Positions 12,262-24,886 are shown, counted from the first letter of the stretch. The stretch is DNA of 64,000 nucleotides from Pictodentalium vernedei (GCA_031216915.1 CM062296.1:64510148-64574147); one strand, 5' to 3'. Translations and numbers: made by a program. Notes: generated by a model from the letters alone, not told the origin.

Positions 12262-12541
12262 TAGGCGTTCCATCGCAATATCAATTTGGTTTCAAAAACG
12301 ACCACAGGACCGCCGACAATATCTTCATTCTCAGCGATCTTATTAAACAGAGTACGGCACAAAACAATTGCTTGTTCACGTGTTTTGTTGATTTCAATAA
12401 AGCATTTGACAAGGTTTGGCGAGAGGGACTTCTATGCCGTATGGCATCTCTTGGTGTCGGTGGAAAAATGTATCGCACAATCAAGAGTCTGTTCAGTAGT
12501 ACTGAATTATGTATGAAGATATCGAATAGCTTATCTAGAAC

Positions 12542-12900
12542 GTTGGGGCGCGGTGGCTCAGTAGGTAGAGGTGTAGGCTGCACGCCGAGAGGTCCTCGCT
12601 TCGAACCCCACCTGCAGCAACCGCTTTGTGTCCTTGGGCAAGACACTTCACTCCCATTGCCTACGTGGGGGACGGTGACGTTGTGTGCTAAGGCGCACTG
12701 CACGTCGGCGGTGCACCTGTCTTCAACAATGATAACCCTGCTTGTGTTGAGTTAGTATGTTGGGGAGCTGACAGTTGCTCGCCGTTGCACGGTGGTTCTC
12801 TCCGGGTACTCCGGCTTCCTCCTCCCGTAAAACTGTCGCAGTCATGATTATCCATTGTGCAGAAATATGTGACCTTAAACACCAAAAAATAAAAAAATAA
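12542..12900 (+). mobile_element. tRNA-derived SINE inserted in the LINE
   Basis: A tRNA-like head carries an A box (TGGCTCAGTAGG, 12554-12565) and a B box (GCTTCGAACCC, about 12598-12608). A conserved central block follows (TCCTTGGGCAAGACACTTC near 12630), resembling the V/Meta-type SINE core domains known from animals. The tail reads CACCAAAAAATAAAAAAATAA. A 10-bp target duplication TATCTAGAAC lies at 12532-12541 and 12901-12910. Excising the SINE and one copy restores the reverse transcriptase frame. It should be transcribable by Pol III if the boxes are intact. Confidence 0.94.
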
Positions 12901-13710
12901 TATCTAGAACATTCCCCACAACCCAGGGGGTAATGCAGGGCAATTGCTTAAGTGCATTATTTTTTTAATTTATTGAAAGATAGCCTAACAGATGAATTAA
13001 AACACGCGGATAACGATCTAAATGAAGTCATGGGTACTCCTATACCTTGTTTGATGTTCGCAGATGGCATAATATTAATCTCAAAATCTCCATCAGGTCG
13101 ACAGAACATGCTTGATAAATTAGACACTTTTTGTAGTAATTGGCAGATTGAAATTAATACTGCAAACACTAAACTGTGATATTCAACAAAATGGGAAGGA
13201 AAATAAACCACACATTCAGAATGGGTAATTTTGCACGTAGCTCTTCGCTGGACTATAAATATCTGGGTTTGAATTTTTCCGCCTCGGGTAATCTTAGTTA
13301 CGCCATCTCAGATCTAAAAGGCAGAACCTCCAAGGCACTTTTCAAAGTGCATAATTCACATGGCGGTAATGATATACCACTTTCAGTTATCACGATGCTG
13401 TTTGAAAAGGGTTGATGAAATTGAAAACTCTCATGCTCTTGCTGTCCAGCGTAACGCATCAAACGTGGCCTCTCTAGCGGAAATCAGGAGATTTCCTTTG
13501 AAGTTTGAAGTTTTGAAGCGTATGATAAAATACTGGCTTCGGATGGAATCTCTCTCCAAATGCAGATTGCTTTATAATTGCAATAAAGCACCCGAGCAGC
13601 GAGGTGACAACCACTGGTTTAATCTTATTCGCGACAGTCTCTATAAATACGGGTTTGGCTATGTGTGGAACACCCCCTCGGTAGCAAATATCGAAATGTT
13701 CCCTGATATT

Positions 13711-13780
13711 TCGTCCCCTGAGTTCCAATGTGTTCTATGTGCCAGTAGGCACATCGAACACATTGGAACTCAGGGGACGA
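13711..13780. repeat. 70-bp palindrome in the LINE C-terminal region
   Basis: Arms of 33 bp (start TCGTCCCCTGAG, end CTCAGGGGACGA) with one mismatch and a 4-nt AGTA loop. It interrupts the retrotransposon C-terminal frame between IEMF and FLKS. Confidence 0.92.
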
Positions 13781-13999
13781 TTTTTTCTTAAAAGTATTCA
13801 TGACAATTATACACAAACCTGGAAGCATTCGGATATAGTGGGTAAATCAGAAAGGTTACGTAAAATGAGATTTTATTTTAATATAAAAAACATTTACACG
13901 AAACCCGTATATCTTGATTCTCTACCTCAGGAAAAAAGAAAACTTCTTCTTCTCCCAAACCACTGGGCCAAATCAAGTGAAAGTTTGTGTGAGTGATGA

Positions 14000-15340
14000 T
14001 CCCGAAGGGGTATTGCATTTTTGTTCAACTCAGCATGTCCAGCCCCATAGGGAGGGAGGTGGTGGAAAATGCTCCAAAATATTTTTAAAATCTTGATATT
14101 TGCTATGGAGCTTCCTTTTGAGGTGTAGAATCAAGTTTGTTCAAACAAGGTTCGTGAAGCAATATTTGGCTTTTAATGGGAGGGAGGGTAAGAATTTTCG
14201 CCCCCCTCCTCCCTCCCCAAAAAAACATATTTTCTGAACCGATGGACCAGTTTGAACCACATTTTGTGTGTGGTATTATTGGGTCATAAGTACTTGACTC
14301 GTGCAAAACAAATATTCCCGCATCCCCATGGGAACCCCAGGGGCTAAAAATAGCAATATTTTCAAACGCCTACATTTCCCAAACTACATGGAACAGAGAG
14401 CTGTTATTTGGTATGAAGCATCCTTAGGACCAGTGGAACTGAATGGTAAAAGAGGTGCCATTGGTTATATTAGGGTGTTCTGTAGAGAGCATCGAAAAAA
14501 TTCTGAGTCGGCATATTTGCAAAAAATTTTTAAAATCTTTTCTCCAGAACCAGTGGTCAAAATCTTTTGATATTCGGTATACAGCATTCATAGGGAAGTC
14601 AGATACAAGTTTGTTAAAATAAAGCCCATTGGTTCATAAAAGGGCTCAATACGGGGGCCCAAATATTTAACTTAGGGCAATATAGAGAATATTCTGTAAA
14701 CATTTCTTCTTCAGAACCACCAGTCAGAATCGTTTAATGTTTGGTATACATCATTGCTATGAGGGTCAGATTCAAGATTGGTCAAACCGAGTCCCTAGCT
14801 TAATATTTGGGATTCCTATGGAAGCCCAAATTTTAACTTAGTTCAACATGGGGATAATTTTCTTCTTCAGATCCACCAGTCAGAATGCTTTCATATTTGG
14901 TATACAACATCTCTATTGGGGGGGGGGGGGGGGGGGGTCAGATTCAAGTTTATTCAAATCGGGCCCCTAGGTATATATTTGGGGCTCGATTTGATAGCCC
15001 AAATTTTAACTTAGTGCAATATGAGGAATTTTTTTTTAAATCTTCTGATCCACCAGTCGGAATGCTTTCATATTTGGTATACAACATATCTCGGAGGGGG
15101 GGGGGGGGGGTCAGATTCAAATTTGTTCAATTCGAGTGTCTGGTTTGATATTTGGGCGCCATATGAGAACCTGAAATTTAACTTAATACATTAATACAAT
15201 ATGAGGTAATTTCTTCAAAACTATTCTTCAGATTCACCAGTCAAAATGCTTTCATATTTGGTATACAACATCTCTAGGGGAGTCAGATTCAAGTTTGTTC
15301 AAATTGGTTCCCTGGGTTAATATTTGGGCTTCCTATATTA
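14000..15340 (-). mobile_element. P-family minisatellite element, reversed, ends missing
   Basis: This stretch is the reverse complement relative of 25200-26345 (compare GCCCCATAGGGAGGG near 14040 with CCCTCCCTATGGGGC near 26310). It contains about five repeats with a spacing of roughly 160-190 bp marked by TTTGGTATACA and a G-run (14919-14937, 15097-15110). No protein is encoded. Neither the AACAAGAG end nor the GAGCTAA end is present, so it is truncated on both sides; the left edge meets the LINE. Confidence 0.75.
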
Positions 15341-16544
15341 GATCGATTAATATGACAATACGCAAGGCGTAAGAAGGAACCCCAACGTATCCAACGTATT
15401 GAAATATTTCATTCCGCAACCATTACTCCAAAAACATTTTGGTTTATTCAGTCGAATTCCTGCAATTGTTTAATTTCAGCCAAACAATATACGTTTCACA
15501 GTACTAAATATTTTCCTATAGGCGACCATTATAACGTTCAGGCGAAAAAAATATGGTCGCATCATTTTAAATTTAGCATTCAAATATTTTTTGTCAACTA
15601 TAGCCCTTCAGACAATCTTTTAATGACTTTTAAACAGGGGTCATGCAACAAATAAAAGAAAAACTAACAGAAAGGGAAGTGCTGGTCACATGTTCATATT
15701 TCTCAGGGAATTCCCAAACAAAACACATCAATAGTCAAACAAATTTTTAGGTTCTAAAAGTCCTCAAATCATCCTCTTTATTCATCTGGAACATTCAAAA
15801 GTAATGCAAAATGTCAGTAGACTTCTTCAAATGTTTATTGAAACAATATATTTCCTCAAGACTGCTTAGTTTTGGGAATTACATAATTTCCGAGCGCAAC
15901 TTTTCGAGGCATGTAAATCTAATTAAAATATTTACAACAGTTATACCTATGAGCAAACCCAACCCCTACCAAAGATACAGTTACCTCTTTCATGTGATGA
16001 AAGAGTCATTTCTGCAATAGAATTCAACTTTTGGCTTCTGTCTAGTCCAAAGCATGGGAAATTTGTTCTTTTGAAGAGAACTGTCCAATCTGTGTCAAAT
16101 AGGCTTAAAAACTGTTATTGCCTCCGACAGAATTTCTACTCTGTTACCCAATAAGGGGGATAAGAATTCACAGCTTTCTTTGAAACTACCCAAATCCCAA
16201 AATAAAACTAAAATCTGCATCAGCACACAAAACCTTTTCACAAAATCTGTTTTAATTAATCATACAGCAAGATAAATAGGGCCCCACCACCATGAAACAA
16301 TATGTCAATTTTGTTTCAAAATTGGGGTTGTGCAGGGCTTATAGTTCCTCTAAATTTGGGAGAATCCATTTGGATTCTTGCGGAAATCGTTCCGAGAATT
16401 CAGACCTGCTATGGGCCAGGATCCTATTAGGTCAGTATGATTAAACCCCTGTTGCATACTGATAATACATGTTAACCCTTTACCCAAAACAGCTTTTTTA
16501 ATTTTCACAACACCAACTACTGATTTTTACCCCCCCCCCCCCCC
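15341..16544. other. Unassigned AT-rich sequence
   Basis: I see no gene, tandem array or element ends. Only short ORFs such as 15811-16020 occur, without recognisable motifs. It ends in a C-run at about 16530-16546. Confidence 0.5.
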
Positions 16545-17820
16545 CCTGAGCTCTTAATCGCTCACCTGACGAGGTGGTTCAGAGAAGTATTTGGGGTCAG
16601 ATTCAGTTAGTCAAGGTTCATGGACACTACATAGGAATAATGTTATGAAATTATTCATAATTCTATTGTCCATGTTAGATGATTATTAGCATAGGTCTTC
16701 CTGATTGCTTCCAATTCTGACAGCTGTAGACAAGTACTGCCAAACTTCCAAGGGTTGTTGTGTCACTGCACTTTGAAAGGCAAATTTTATGGAAAAGCTC
16801 TAAGGAATGGATTTGAACATTTATGAACAACCTCGAACCTAACCCACCCCTGCCCAAATATTAAGCCACAGACCTGAAATGAACAAACTCAAATCTGCCC
16901 CCCCCCCCCCCCCTCCTGCGATACCAAATATGAAAGGGTTCTGACTGGCAGGAACCAAACTGGAACAAATTTACATCTGACCTCCCCAGAGATGTTGTAC
17001 ACCAAATATTAAAGCATTAAACTAGTGGGTCTGAAGAAAAAGATTTTTAAAGAAATTTTCTCATGTTGCTTTGAGTTAATTTGCACTCCCATAATGAGCC
17101 CATATATTAACCCATAGATTTGGCTTGAACAAACATGAATCTGACCCCCTTAGAGATGCTGTAAGCCAAATACGAAAGGATTCTGACTGGTGGATCTGAA
17201 AAAAACGAGTTTTAAAGAAATTTCCTCATACTGCACTGAGTTAAACTTTGGGCTTCAATAGATAGATCAAATATTAACCCAGAGACCCGATTCAAACAAA
17301 CTTCAATCTACCCTCCCCCCTCCCCCCCCCCCCCCTGCCCACTAGAAATGTTGCATTTCAAATATGAAAGCATTCTGACTGGTGGATCTGAAGGAGGTTT
17401 TCAAAGAAATTTCCTCATGTTGCACTGTTGATATTTGGGTGCCCATAGGGAGCCCGAATATCAACTCAGGGACTTGATTTGAACAAACCTGAACCTATCC
17501 CTCCCACCCATAGAGATGCTGTATACCAAGTATCAAAAGATTCTTATACATGGTTTTGGAGAAGATTTTTTTTCAATTTTGGAAAACAATTTATGCATGC
17601 TATCAGAGAAATGCTTGGGGCCCCCTGTGGGTGTGGCAACGTTATTTGAACAAACTGGAATTCATATATGAACATGAATATCAAATTTGGTTCAATTCGG
17701 CCCAGTTGTTTATGAGGAGAGGTTAGTAATGTAAAGTTCATGCCGGACAGGATGGACTGATGGTGGACAGACAGAATGTCATCATTTAAGCGTCCCCTGA
17801 CTTACAGTCAGGTGAGCTAA
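16545..17820 (+). mobile_element. P-family minisatellite element
   Basis: It begins within the subterminal motif GCTCACCTGA (about 16559) and ends in the hairpin CCTGACTTACAGTCAGG followed by TGAGCTAA at 17820. The body has monomers of roughly 160-175 bp, each with GATTCTGACTGGTGGATCTG and a C-run. Subterminal inverted repeats (CTCACCTGA / TCAGGTGAG) link the two ends. It is non-coding. The outermost AACAAGAG end is replaced by a C-run. Confidence 0.78.
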
Positions 17821-18277
17821 AAATAAACAATATTCATCAACCGTAATAATTTTGGATGTTACTAGAACCGGCTGATGAGAGCCGGTTCCAATGACAGCCA
17901 TATTTGTACAAATTGTATTGCCAGTGTCACAATATTTCAGGTCATGTTAGTGTTGTATTGGTTAATTTGCTGCTTTTGTGTTAGGTAAAGGGTTAAACTG
18001 ACTCAGTTCTTTTCATGTGAATCCTAGCAGCAATGTTACAAGAAGCTACATGGTTTCTCACTGGTTTTGTTGCACGGATCTCTACGGGAATCAATTCTCA
18101 GATCCTTATAAGCCCTGGTTGAGGCTATATAAGCCACCAATATCAATAGAAAGTGCCATTTTATCTCAACAAATGATGTCAAATATTCTTTTACCTAGTG
18201 ATGAGGTAAATTATAGCCCTGGATGTAACCCCACCCCCTCCCCCGCCCCCAAGCTCTCAGTATGCATTTTTTCTTAA
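17821..18277. other. Unassigned spacer between two P elements
   Basis: Mixed sequence without recognised features. The short ORF 18017-18277 has no family signature. Confidence 0.5.
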
Positions 18278-20684
18278 AACAAGAGACCCCAGGGGGCCTG
18301 AGGGCGCCCACCTGTACATGGTAACCTAAATATCAACCCAGAGAATAGATTTCTACTCCTCCTAAGAAAAGCTTATACCAAATATCCAAAGATTCTGACA
18401 AGTGGATCTAAAAAAAATGATTTTTAAAGAATATTCCTCATATTGAACAGAGTTATAATTTGGGCTCCCACAGGGAGCCCATATATGAACCCAGGGACTT
18501 GGCTTTAACAAACTTGAATCTCCCCCCCCCCCCCCCCCCAAGGATGTCGCACACCAAATATCAAAACATTTCAACTGCTGGATCTGAACATGGACCTAGG
18601 GACATGGCTTGAACAAACTTGAATCTAGCCTCCTAAGGATGCTGCATAAAAAATATCAAAAGCATTCATCTGCTGGACCTGAAGAAGATTTTTTTTTTAA
18701 ATTCCTCATTTCGAACTAAGTTACAATTCAAGCTCCCACAGTGAGCACAAATATGGACCTAGGGACCTGGCTTTAACAAACTTGAATCTCACCCCCCTAA
18801 GGATGCCGCACACCAAATATCAAAACATTCCAACTGCTGGATCTGAAGAAGAAGATTTTTAAAGAAAATTCCTCATTTTGAACTAAGTTACAATTCGAGC
18901 TCCCACAGTGAGCCCAAACATGGACCTAGGGACATGACTTGAACAAACTTGAATCTTGCCTCCTAAGGATGCTGCATAAAAAATATCAAAAGCATTCATC
19001 TGCTGGATCTGAAGAAGATTTTTTAAGAAAATTCCTCATTTCGAACTAAGTTACAATTCAAGCTCCCACAGTGAGTCCAAATATGGACCTAGGGACATGG
19101 CTTGAACAAACTTGAATCTCACCCCCCTAAGAATACTGCATACCAAATATTAAAACATTCTGACTGCTGGATCTGAAGAAGAAGATTTTTAAAGAAAATT
19201 CCTCATTTTGAACTACATGTAAGTTATCATTCGGTCTCCCACAGTGAGCCCAAATATGGACCTAGGGACATAGCTTGAACAAACTTGAATCTCACTCCCC
19301 ACCCCCCCCCCCCCCTCCCCCGAAGGATGCTGCATACCAAATATCGAAACTTTCCGACTGCTGGATCTGAAGAAGATTTTTAAAGAAAATTCCTCATTTT
19401 GAACTAAGTTATAATTCGGGTTACCACAGTGAGCCCAAATATGAACCCAGGGACTTGGCTTGAACAACTTGAATCTCACCCCCTAAGCATGCTGCATACC
19501 CAATATCAAAAGATTCTGCTGCTGGATCTTGAGAAGATTTTCAAAGAAATTTGCCTGAAATGCACTAAGTTGAAATTTGGGCTCCTATACTGAGCCCAAA
19601 TATGAACCCAGGGGGCTGATTTGAACAAACTTGAATCAGATCCACCCCACAATGTTGCATATCAAATATCAAAAGATTCTGCCTGCTGGATCTGGAGAAG
19701 ATGATTTTTTAAGAAATTTGCCTGAAATGCACTAAGTTCGAATTCGGGCTTCTATAGTGAGCCCAAATATGAATCCAGGGGGCTGATTTGAACAAATTTG
19801 AATCAGATCCACCCAACAATGTCGCATACCAAATATTAAAAGATTCTGCCAGCTGAATCTGGTGAAGAAGATTTTTTAAGAAATTTGCCTGAAATGCACT
19901 AAGTTTGAATTCGGGCTCCTATACTGAGCCCAAATATAAACCCAGGGGGGCAGATTTGAACAAACTCGAATCAGATCCACCCTACAATGTTGCATACCAT
20001 ATATCGAAAGATTCTGCCTGTTGGATCTAGAGAAGAAGATTTGTTAATGTTTTTCCCATTGCCTACAGTGTTAAAAAGTGTTTTCAAAGTCCCGAAACTG
20101 TACCCTATGATAAAACCGATGGCAATTTTTTGGACCAATCCTTTCTGTTGGTCATAAGGAAGAGTCACACCAAATAAAAATTCTCAGTGCCGTGGAGTTT
20201 TGGAGATATGGCGTTTTACTTTTTTTGATTTTTAGCTCCTGTGGTTTCCATGGGGCTACAGAAAAAGAAAATTTGGCATAAATTAGGTACTTATGACCCA
20301 ATAAGCCCTCACATAAAATTTGATTCAAATCAGCCTCTCGGTTCGGAAAATAGAAATTTTGGGCCAAAAATTTTGCCCCTCCCATAACGACGCCAAATAT
20401 AGCCCATCAAACTTCGCTTAAACAAATCCAAGTCTACACCTTAAAAGGAAGCTGCATACCATATATCAAGTCTCTGCTACTGCTGGTTGATGAGAAGATT
20501 TTGGTGCCCCTTGGGGGCATGGCACCACCCAGGAGAAGAGGGCAACTTCATTTGAACAAATCTAAATTGGCATTAGGTAATAAACATTTACCCAACATTT
20601 GAATAATGTAAAGTTAACGCCGGACGGACAGCGGACAGAATGTGATCAGTAAAGCTCCCACTGAGCTTTGCTCAGGTGAGCTAA
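18278..20684 (+). mobile_element. Complete-looking P-family element, 2.4 kb
   Basis: Both ends are present: AACAAGAGACCCCAGGGGG at 18278 and GAGCTTTGCTCAGGTGAGCTAA ending at 20684 (quoted only in part as a motif: stem CTGAGC/GCTCAG, then GTGAGCTAA). The body has about ten monomers of 160-190 bp (GGATCTGAAGAAG...TTCCTCATTTTGAACTAAG). A distinct non-repeated 3' third (about 20040-20680) is shared with the elements ending at 24722 and 26487. It is non-coding. A TACATGTA micro-insertion sits at 19214-19221. Confidence 0.82.
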
Positions 20685-21670
20685 AAAACTTTATTAATTT
20701 ATAAATAAATTGATGGTGACATGAATTTCCCATTATTTTTTAATCACATTCTTGCTTCTGAACACATTTCACATTGTGTTTGATATTCTGCAATCTTTGT
20801 AAGAAAAAGCCTAAGTTTTCTCAGTTAAGGCACCTCGAGTCATAAAACAGTGATTTTTTTCCAACTGAATGACCAGTACCTGCTACTGTGGTGTCTCATG
20901 ACACTGTTAAAATTCCTAAAATCATCAAATATTGATCCATTAGTGCTGTGCTTGTGCTGCAAATATCCACAAGTGCACTTTCACTATTTTGGTTTTAATC
21001 CCCACAGGCATGCATTCTGTCAAAAGGAGTGAAATTGTAGAAAATATGTTCACAAAGAGGACAAGTTACAGTACAGTAGCCGTGGACGGGTTGTAATACA
21101 CACGTGGGCAGTGATGTCCACTCATGCATTTACCAGTCAATAAAAATCATCATCTACAAAATTTTAATTGATGAAGCATCGATTTGTACCTGGTGCTTCA
21201 TTATTTAAATTTTTGATGATTATACCTATAGTTAGTGTTTGGCATCAAATATTATTGTATGAATTTGGATCCGTGGAAATATTGCCCATCCATGGAAAGT
21301 GAGCAGTACACTGCCACTGTACTGTATTTGTTTCAAGTATATAATATACTCTTTGATGTTTAATATATTTGTGATAGGCTGGGTCCAAAATACTCAATAC
21401 TTGCCAGCCCAGATTTTTGTATGTGTGTGTGTGTGTGTGTGTGTGTTTGTGTGTGTGTGTGGGGGGGGGGGGAGGTTGGAGGGTGAAAAATAGCTGCAAA
21501 TTATTTAAAATGTTGACCCAGGCAAATGAAAAGCAAAAATACATTTCATCCAAAGGACAGACAGACAGACATGCAGTAACAAATTTGGGAAGCCTAAATA
21601 AAAGTAGTGACTAACTTAAAATGAAAAATATAGATAGAAGAGCCAGGGCAATGTTGTCAAACAGAAAACA
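20685..21670. other. Unassigned spacer with TG repeat and an 80-bp hairpin
   Basis: It contains a foldback of about 77 bp (21146-21222) and a TG microsatellite followed by a G-run (21420-21472). The part 21060-21310 is recognisably related to 26995-27260, so it belongs to an older duplicated segment. No gene is seen. Confidence 0.6.
21146..21222. repeat. ~80-bp foldback repeat, copy 1
   Basis: Arms AATCATCATC...AATTGATGAAGCA and TGCTTCATTATTTAAATT...GATGATTAT pair around a short centre. A related copy lies at 27095-27172. Confidence 0.7.
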
Positions 21671-22794
21671 AACAAGAGCCCCCAGAGGGCCTGATGGCAT
21701 TCACCTGACATGGTAGCCTAAATATCAACCCAGGGAATTTATTTGAACATTTAGTTGCATCTGCCCCTCATAAGAAAAGCTTATACAAAATATCCAAAGA
21801 TTCTGACTGGTGGATCTCAAAAAAAAGGATTTTTAAAGAATATTCCTCATATTGAACAGAGTTATAATTCAGGCTCCCACAGAGAGCCCAAATATGAACC
21901 CAAGGACTTGGTTTGAACAAATTTGAATCTCACATCCCTAAGGATGCTTCTATATACTAATATCAAAAGATTCTGACTACTGGATTTTAAAGAATATTCC
22001 TCTTCTTGAACTAAGTTGTAATTTGGACTTCCACAGGGAGCCCAAATATGAACCCGGGGACTTGGCTCAAACAAACTTGAATCTCACCCCTCTAAGGATG
22101 CAGCATCCCAAATATCAAAATATTCTGAAGAGTGGATCAGAAGAAGATTTTTAAAAAATATTCCTCATATTGCACTAATCTAATCATAGAGAGCCCAAAT
22201 ATGGACCCAGGGATTTGATTTCAACAAACATGTGAATAAACCTTCCAAAGATGTTATATGCAAAATATGAAAGCCTTTGGAGCAGTGGTATGGGAGAAGA
22301 AGATTCTTTAATGTTTTTCCCATTACTAAAATGATGACTCCTCATAAGTCCTGGAAAACTTCACTATGATAAAACTGATGGCAATTTTTTTTTGACCATT
22401 CTTTTCGGCTGTTCGTAAGGAAGCGTCACTGAAAATAAAAATTCTCAGTGCCATGTAGTTTTGAAGATATGGGCGTTTTAAATTTTTTCTATATTTAGAT
22501 CCTGCAGTTCCCACAGGGCCACAGGAAAATGTTTTGGCATAAATTAGGTACTTACGACCCAATAAGCCCATCATATCAAATTTGCTTCAAATCAGCCTCT
22601 CAATTTGGAAAATAGAAATTTTGGTACAATTCGGGCTCCTACAGGAAGACCAAATATGAACCCAGGGACTTGGCTTTAACAAACTTATATCTCACCTCCC
22701 TAAGGGACTTGGCGTAAACAAACTTGAATCTCCCACAGTGAGCCCAAATATGAACCCAGGGACTTGGCGTAAACAAACTTGAATCTCACACTGG

Positions 22795-23735
22795 CTCACA
22801 CCGATTAATCGACTAACCAATGATCAATATCTTGATTGATAAAAATAAGTAATTGATCGGTTAACCGTTACTTTTGAAGTACAGTACTATATGGCAGGGT
22901 ATTTGATGGATGGGTTCACATCGCAAAATGCTATACAAAAATGTCCAGTTGCTAACCATTTTTCTTTCATATTGGGTAAGCTTATATTCACTATTTATCA
23001 TCACTTTTTGAAACCAAGATGGAAACTGTTAATCAAATTTTTAAAAACAAAAAATACCCTGTATGGGTTAACTATGGAACAAACTTGCTCCAAAACAGGC
23101 AAACATTGTCACACTGGCTCACATCAATTGCATGAGACAGAGAAATGCATGCCAGTTACGTGCCAAAATACCTGTTCACTTGTATTATCATTATACTGTA
23201 TCAGTAGCTGAAAACGGTCATTCTCAACCCTTCACCAAATGCAGGTAGCAGACGATACTTGCACAAGAAATTCTAAAGATTTTCAATGTTTGTCTCAAAA
23301 ACATAGCTTATGCCCCCCCCCCCCCTATTGGAACAAGCTCAATGAGCTTGTTCCAATGAGGGGTCATAAGCTATGTTTTGAGACAAAAATTGAAAATATA
23401 ATAAAATTTGAATGGACATGTTTGTATATGGCGCTGCCCGGTTTTGTCCATTATGCTGAGTAAAGTTTTAATTATATAAATGGTCAACGGTACAGCAATT
23501 ATTCAGCTACCTATTGGGGCAAGTGATTAATCGGTTAACCAAGGTTAACCCATGCGGTTAATCAATCACGAAAACCCTTTAATCGTTTCAGCTCTAAAAT
23601 TAATTTAATTGTATTAAATTTTATCTGATGAAAAAATGCTTATAATTTTGGGGGAATGGTAAATATGGATCTTCTTAACAAGCATTTGCAAGAACATCAA
23701 AGGAATGAAATCACCGTTCTCGCAATTTGCAAAAC
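22795..23735. mobile_element. Inserted block with GATTAATCGGTTAACC-like ends
   Basis: Both edges hold iterated GATTAATCG / GGTTAACC motifs (22805-22870 and 23525-23575), in the style of subterminal repeats of a DNA element. The interior has short ORFs only and a palindrome at about 23279-23396. The exact ends and target duplication were not determined. Confidence 0.45.
23279..23396. repeat. ~118-bp palindrome
   Basis: Arms ATTTTCAATGTTTGTCTC... and ...GAGACAAAAATTGAAAAT pair through AACATAGCTTATG and ATTGGAACAAGCTCA. The main asymmetry is a C-run on the left arm (23313-23325). Confidence 0.85.
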
Positions 23736-24722
23736 CCTGGTGAGCCAAAATATAGGCTTGGCTTGAAGAAACTTAAATCTCACCCACCTAATGATGGTGC
23801 ATAGCAAATATCAAAAGATTCTGATTGGTGGGTCTGAAGAAAAAGATTTTTAAAGAATATTCCTCATACTGCACTAATTTCAACATTTGGACTCCCATAG
23901 AGGCCAAATATGGACCCAGGGATTTGATTTCAATAAACGTGTAAAAAAAATCTTGCAAAGATGGTATATGTGAAATCTGAAAGGTTTTGGAGGAGTGAAT
24001 TGGGTGAAGAAGAGTCTTAAATGCTTTCTTCATTACCCACAGTGTTACAGAACGCTGACTAAGCATTTTTTCAAAGTCACGAAAAAGTACCCCATGATTG
24101 ACCTGACAGAAATTTGCTTAGACCATTCCATTCTGTTGGTCCCAAGGAAGCTTCACACCAAATAAGAATTCTCAGTGCCATGTAGTTTTGGAGATATGTG
24201 CGTTTTGAATTTTGTTCTATTTTTAGCTCCTGCGGTTCCCATGGGGGGATGGGAAAATATTTTGGGGCATAAATTAATTACTTACGATCAAATAAAACCA
24301 AAAATTAAATTTGGTTCAAATCAGCCTCTTGGTTCGAAAAACAGAAATTTTGGGCGGGGCAAAAATACATGCCCTCCAATAATGAAGGCAAATAAAGACC
24401 CACAAACTTCTCTTGAACAAAATTGAGTCTTCACCTCAAAAGGAAGCAGCACACCACATATCGAATCTCTGCTTCTCCTGGTTCACAAGAAGATTTTTTT
24501 AAGATTTAGGCAAAATTTTGGGGCATGGCCCTACTGGGGGCAGGGCAACTTGATTTAAGCAAAATCAAAATGCAATGTCATAACAAACAAGCATCTCACA
24601 TTTCACTTAAATGATTAATCAGGTCAGCAGTTCTGGAGGAGAAGACGCAAACACCATGTTCACGGACGACCGACGGCAAGTGATCACTACACCTCACCCT
24701 GACTGAAAGTCAGGTGAGCTAA

Positions 24723-24823
24723 AAACTCAGGGGACCATGAGTGCTGCAGATGGGCAAGATGCTTGGTTCAAGGAGAGAAGAAACTTGTAGCTGCTGGCTT
24801 TCGAAAGTGTTGTTAAAACCCAA

Positions 24824-24885
<62 letters not shown>
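24723..24885 (+). mobile_element. SINE 3' fragment with (AAAT)n tail
   Basis: The 3' part of the same SINE family (GTTGTTAAAACCCAATAAA) is followed by about 16 AAAT units (24822-24885). The tRNA head is missing. It abuts the next P element directly. Confidence 0.75.

Positions 24886-24886
<1 letters not shown>

Larger units (their letters stand above)
10053..13990 (+). pseudogene. Fragmented CR1/L2-like non-LTR retrotransposon (EN-RT-C-terminal domain)
   Basis: One LINE copy read through several interruptions. At 10053-10370 the end of an APE-type endonuclease is visible (SVVDYV, then TSDHCQIW). 10395-10682 is the linker with a KPWYDRSC motif. About 11561-11947 carries reverse transcriptase boxes (GKSEGLDGIKAEMIK, FPKEWTSGYIVPIAK, TLGKGF). 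12264-12541 continues with QYQFGFKNDHRTADNI and VDFNKAFDKVW. 12911-13175 holds QGVMQGNCLS and a catalytic box reading FADG where FADD is expected. 13417-13990 is the C-terminal region with VIKYWLR-like and GFGYVW segments. Interruptions are an insertion at 10826-11560, a MITE (11948-12261), a SINE (12542-12900), a palindrome (13711-13780), in-frame stops (for example 10681) and a deletion or frameshift near 13413. It is 5' truncated and abuts a P element at about 14000. The element is certainly dead; the clade assignment is by motif style only. Confidence 0.87.
21671..24722 (+). mobile_element. P-family element interrupted by a ~0.94-kb insertion
   Basis: The 5' end AACAAGAGCCCCCAGAGGG is at 21671 and the 3' end (stem CCTGACT/AGTCAGG, then TGAGCTAA) finishes at 24722. 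The monomer body runs 21720-22790 and resumes near 23740. The foreign block 22795-23735 between them is best read as a nested insertion. The region 22300-22640 repeats the non-minisatellite 3' third seen again at 24040-24420, so internal duplication or two overlapping elements is also possible. Confidence 0.65.

Noticed and set aside
12550..12612. tRNA gene at the SINE head
   Set aside because: A and B boxes are present but the acceptor stem and cloverleaf are not, and a SINE body, A-rich tail and target duplication follow.
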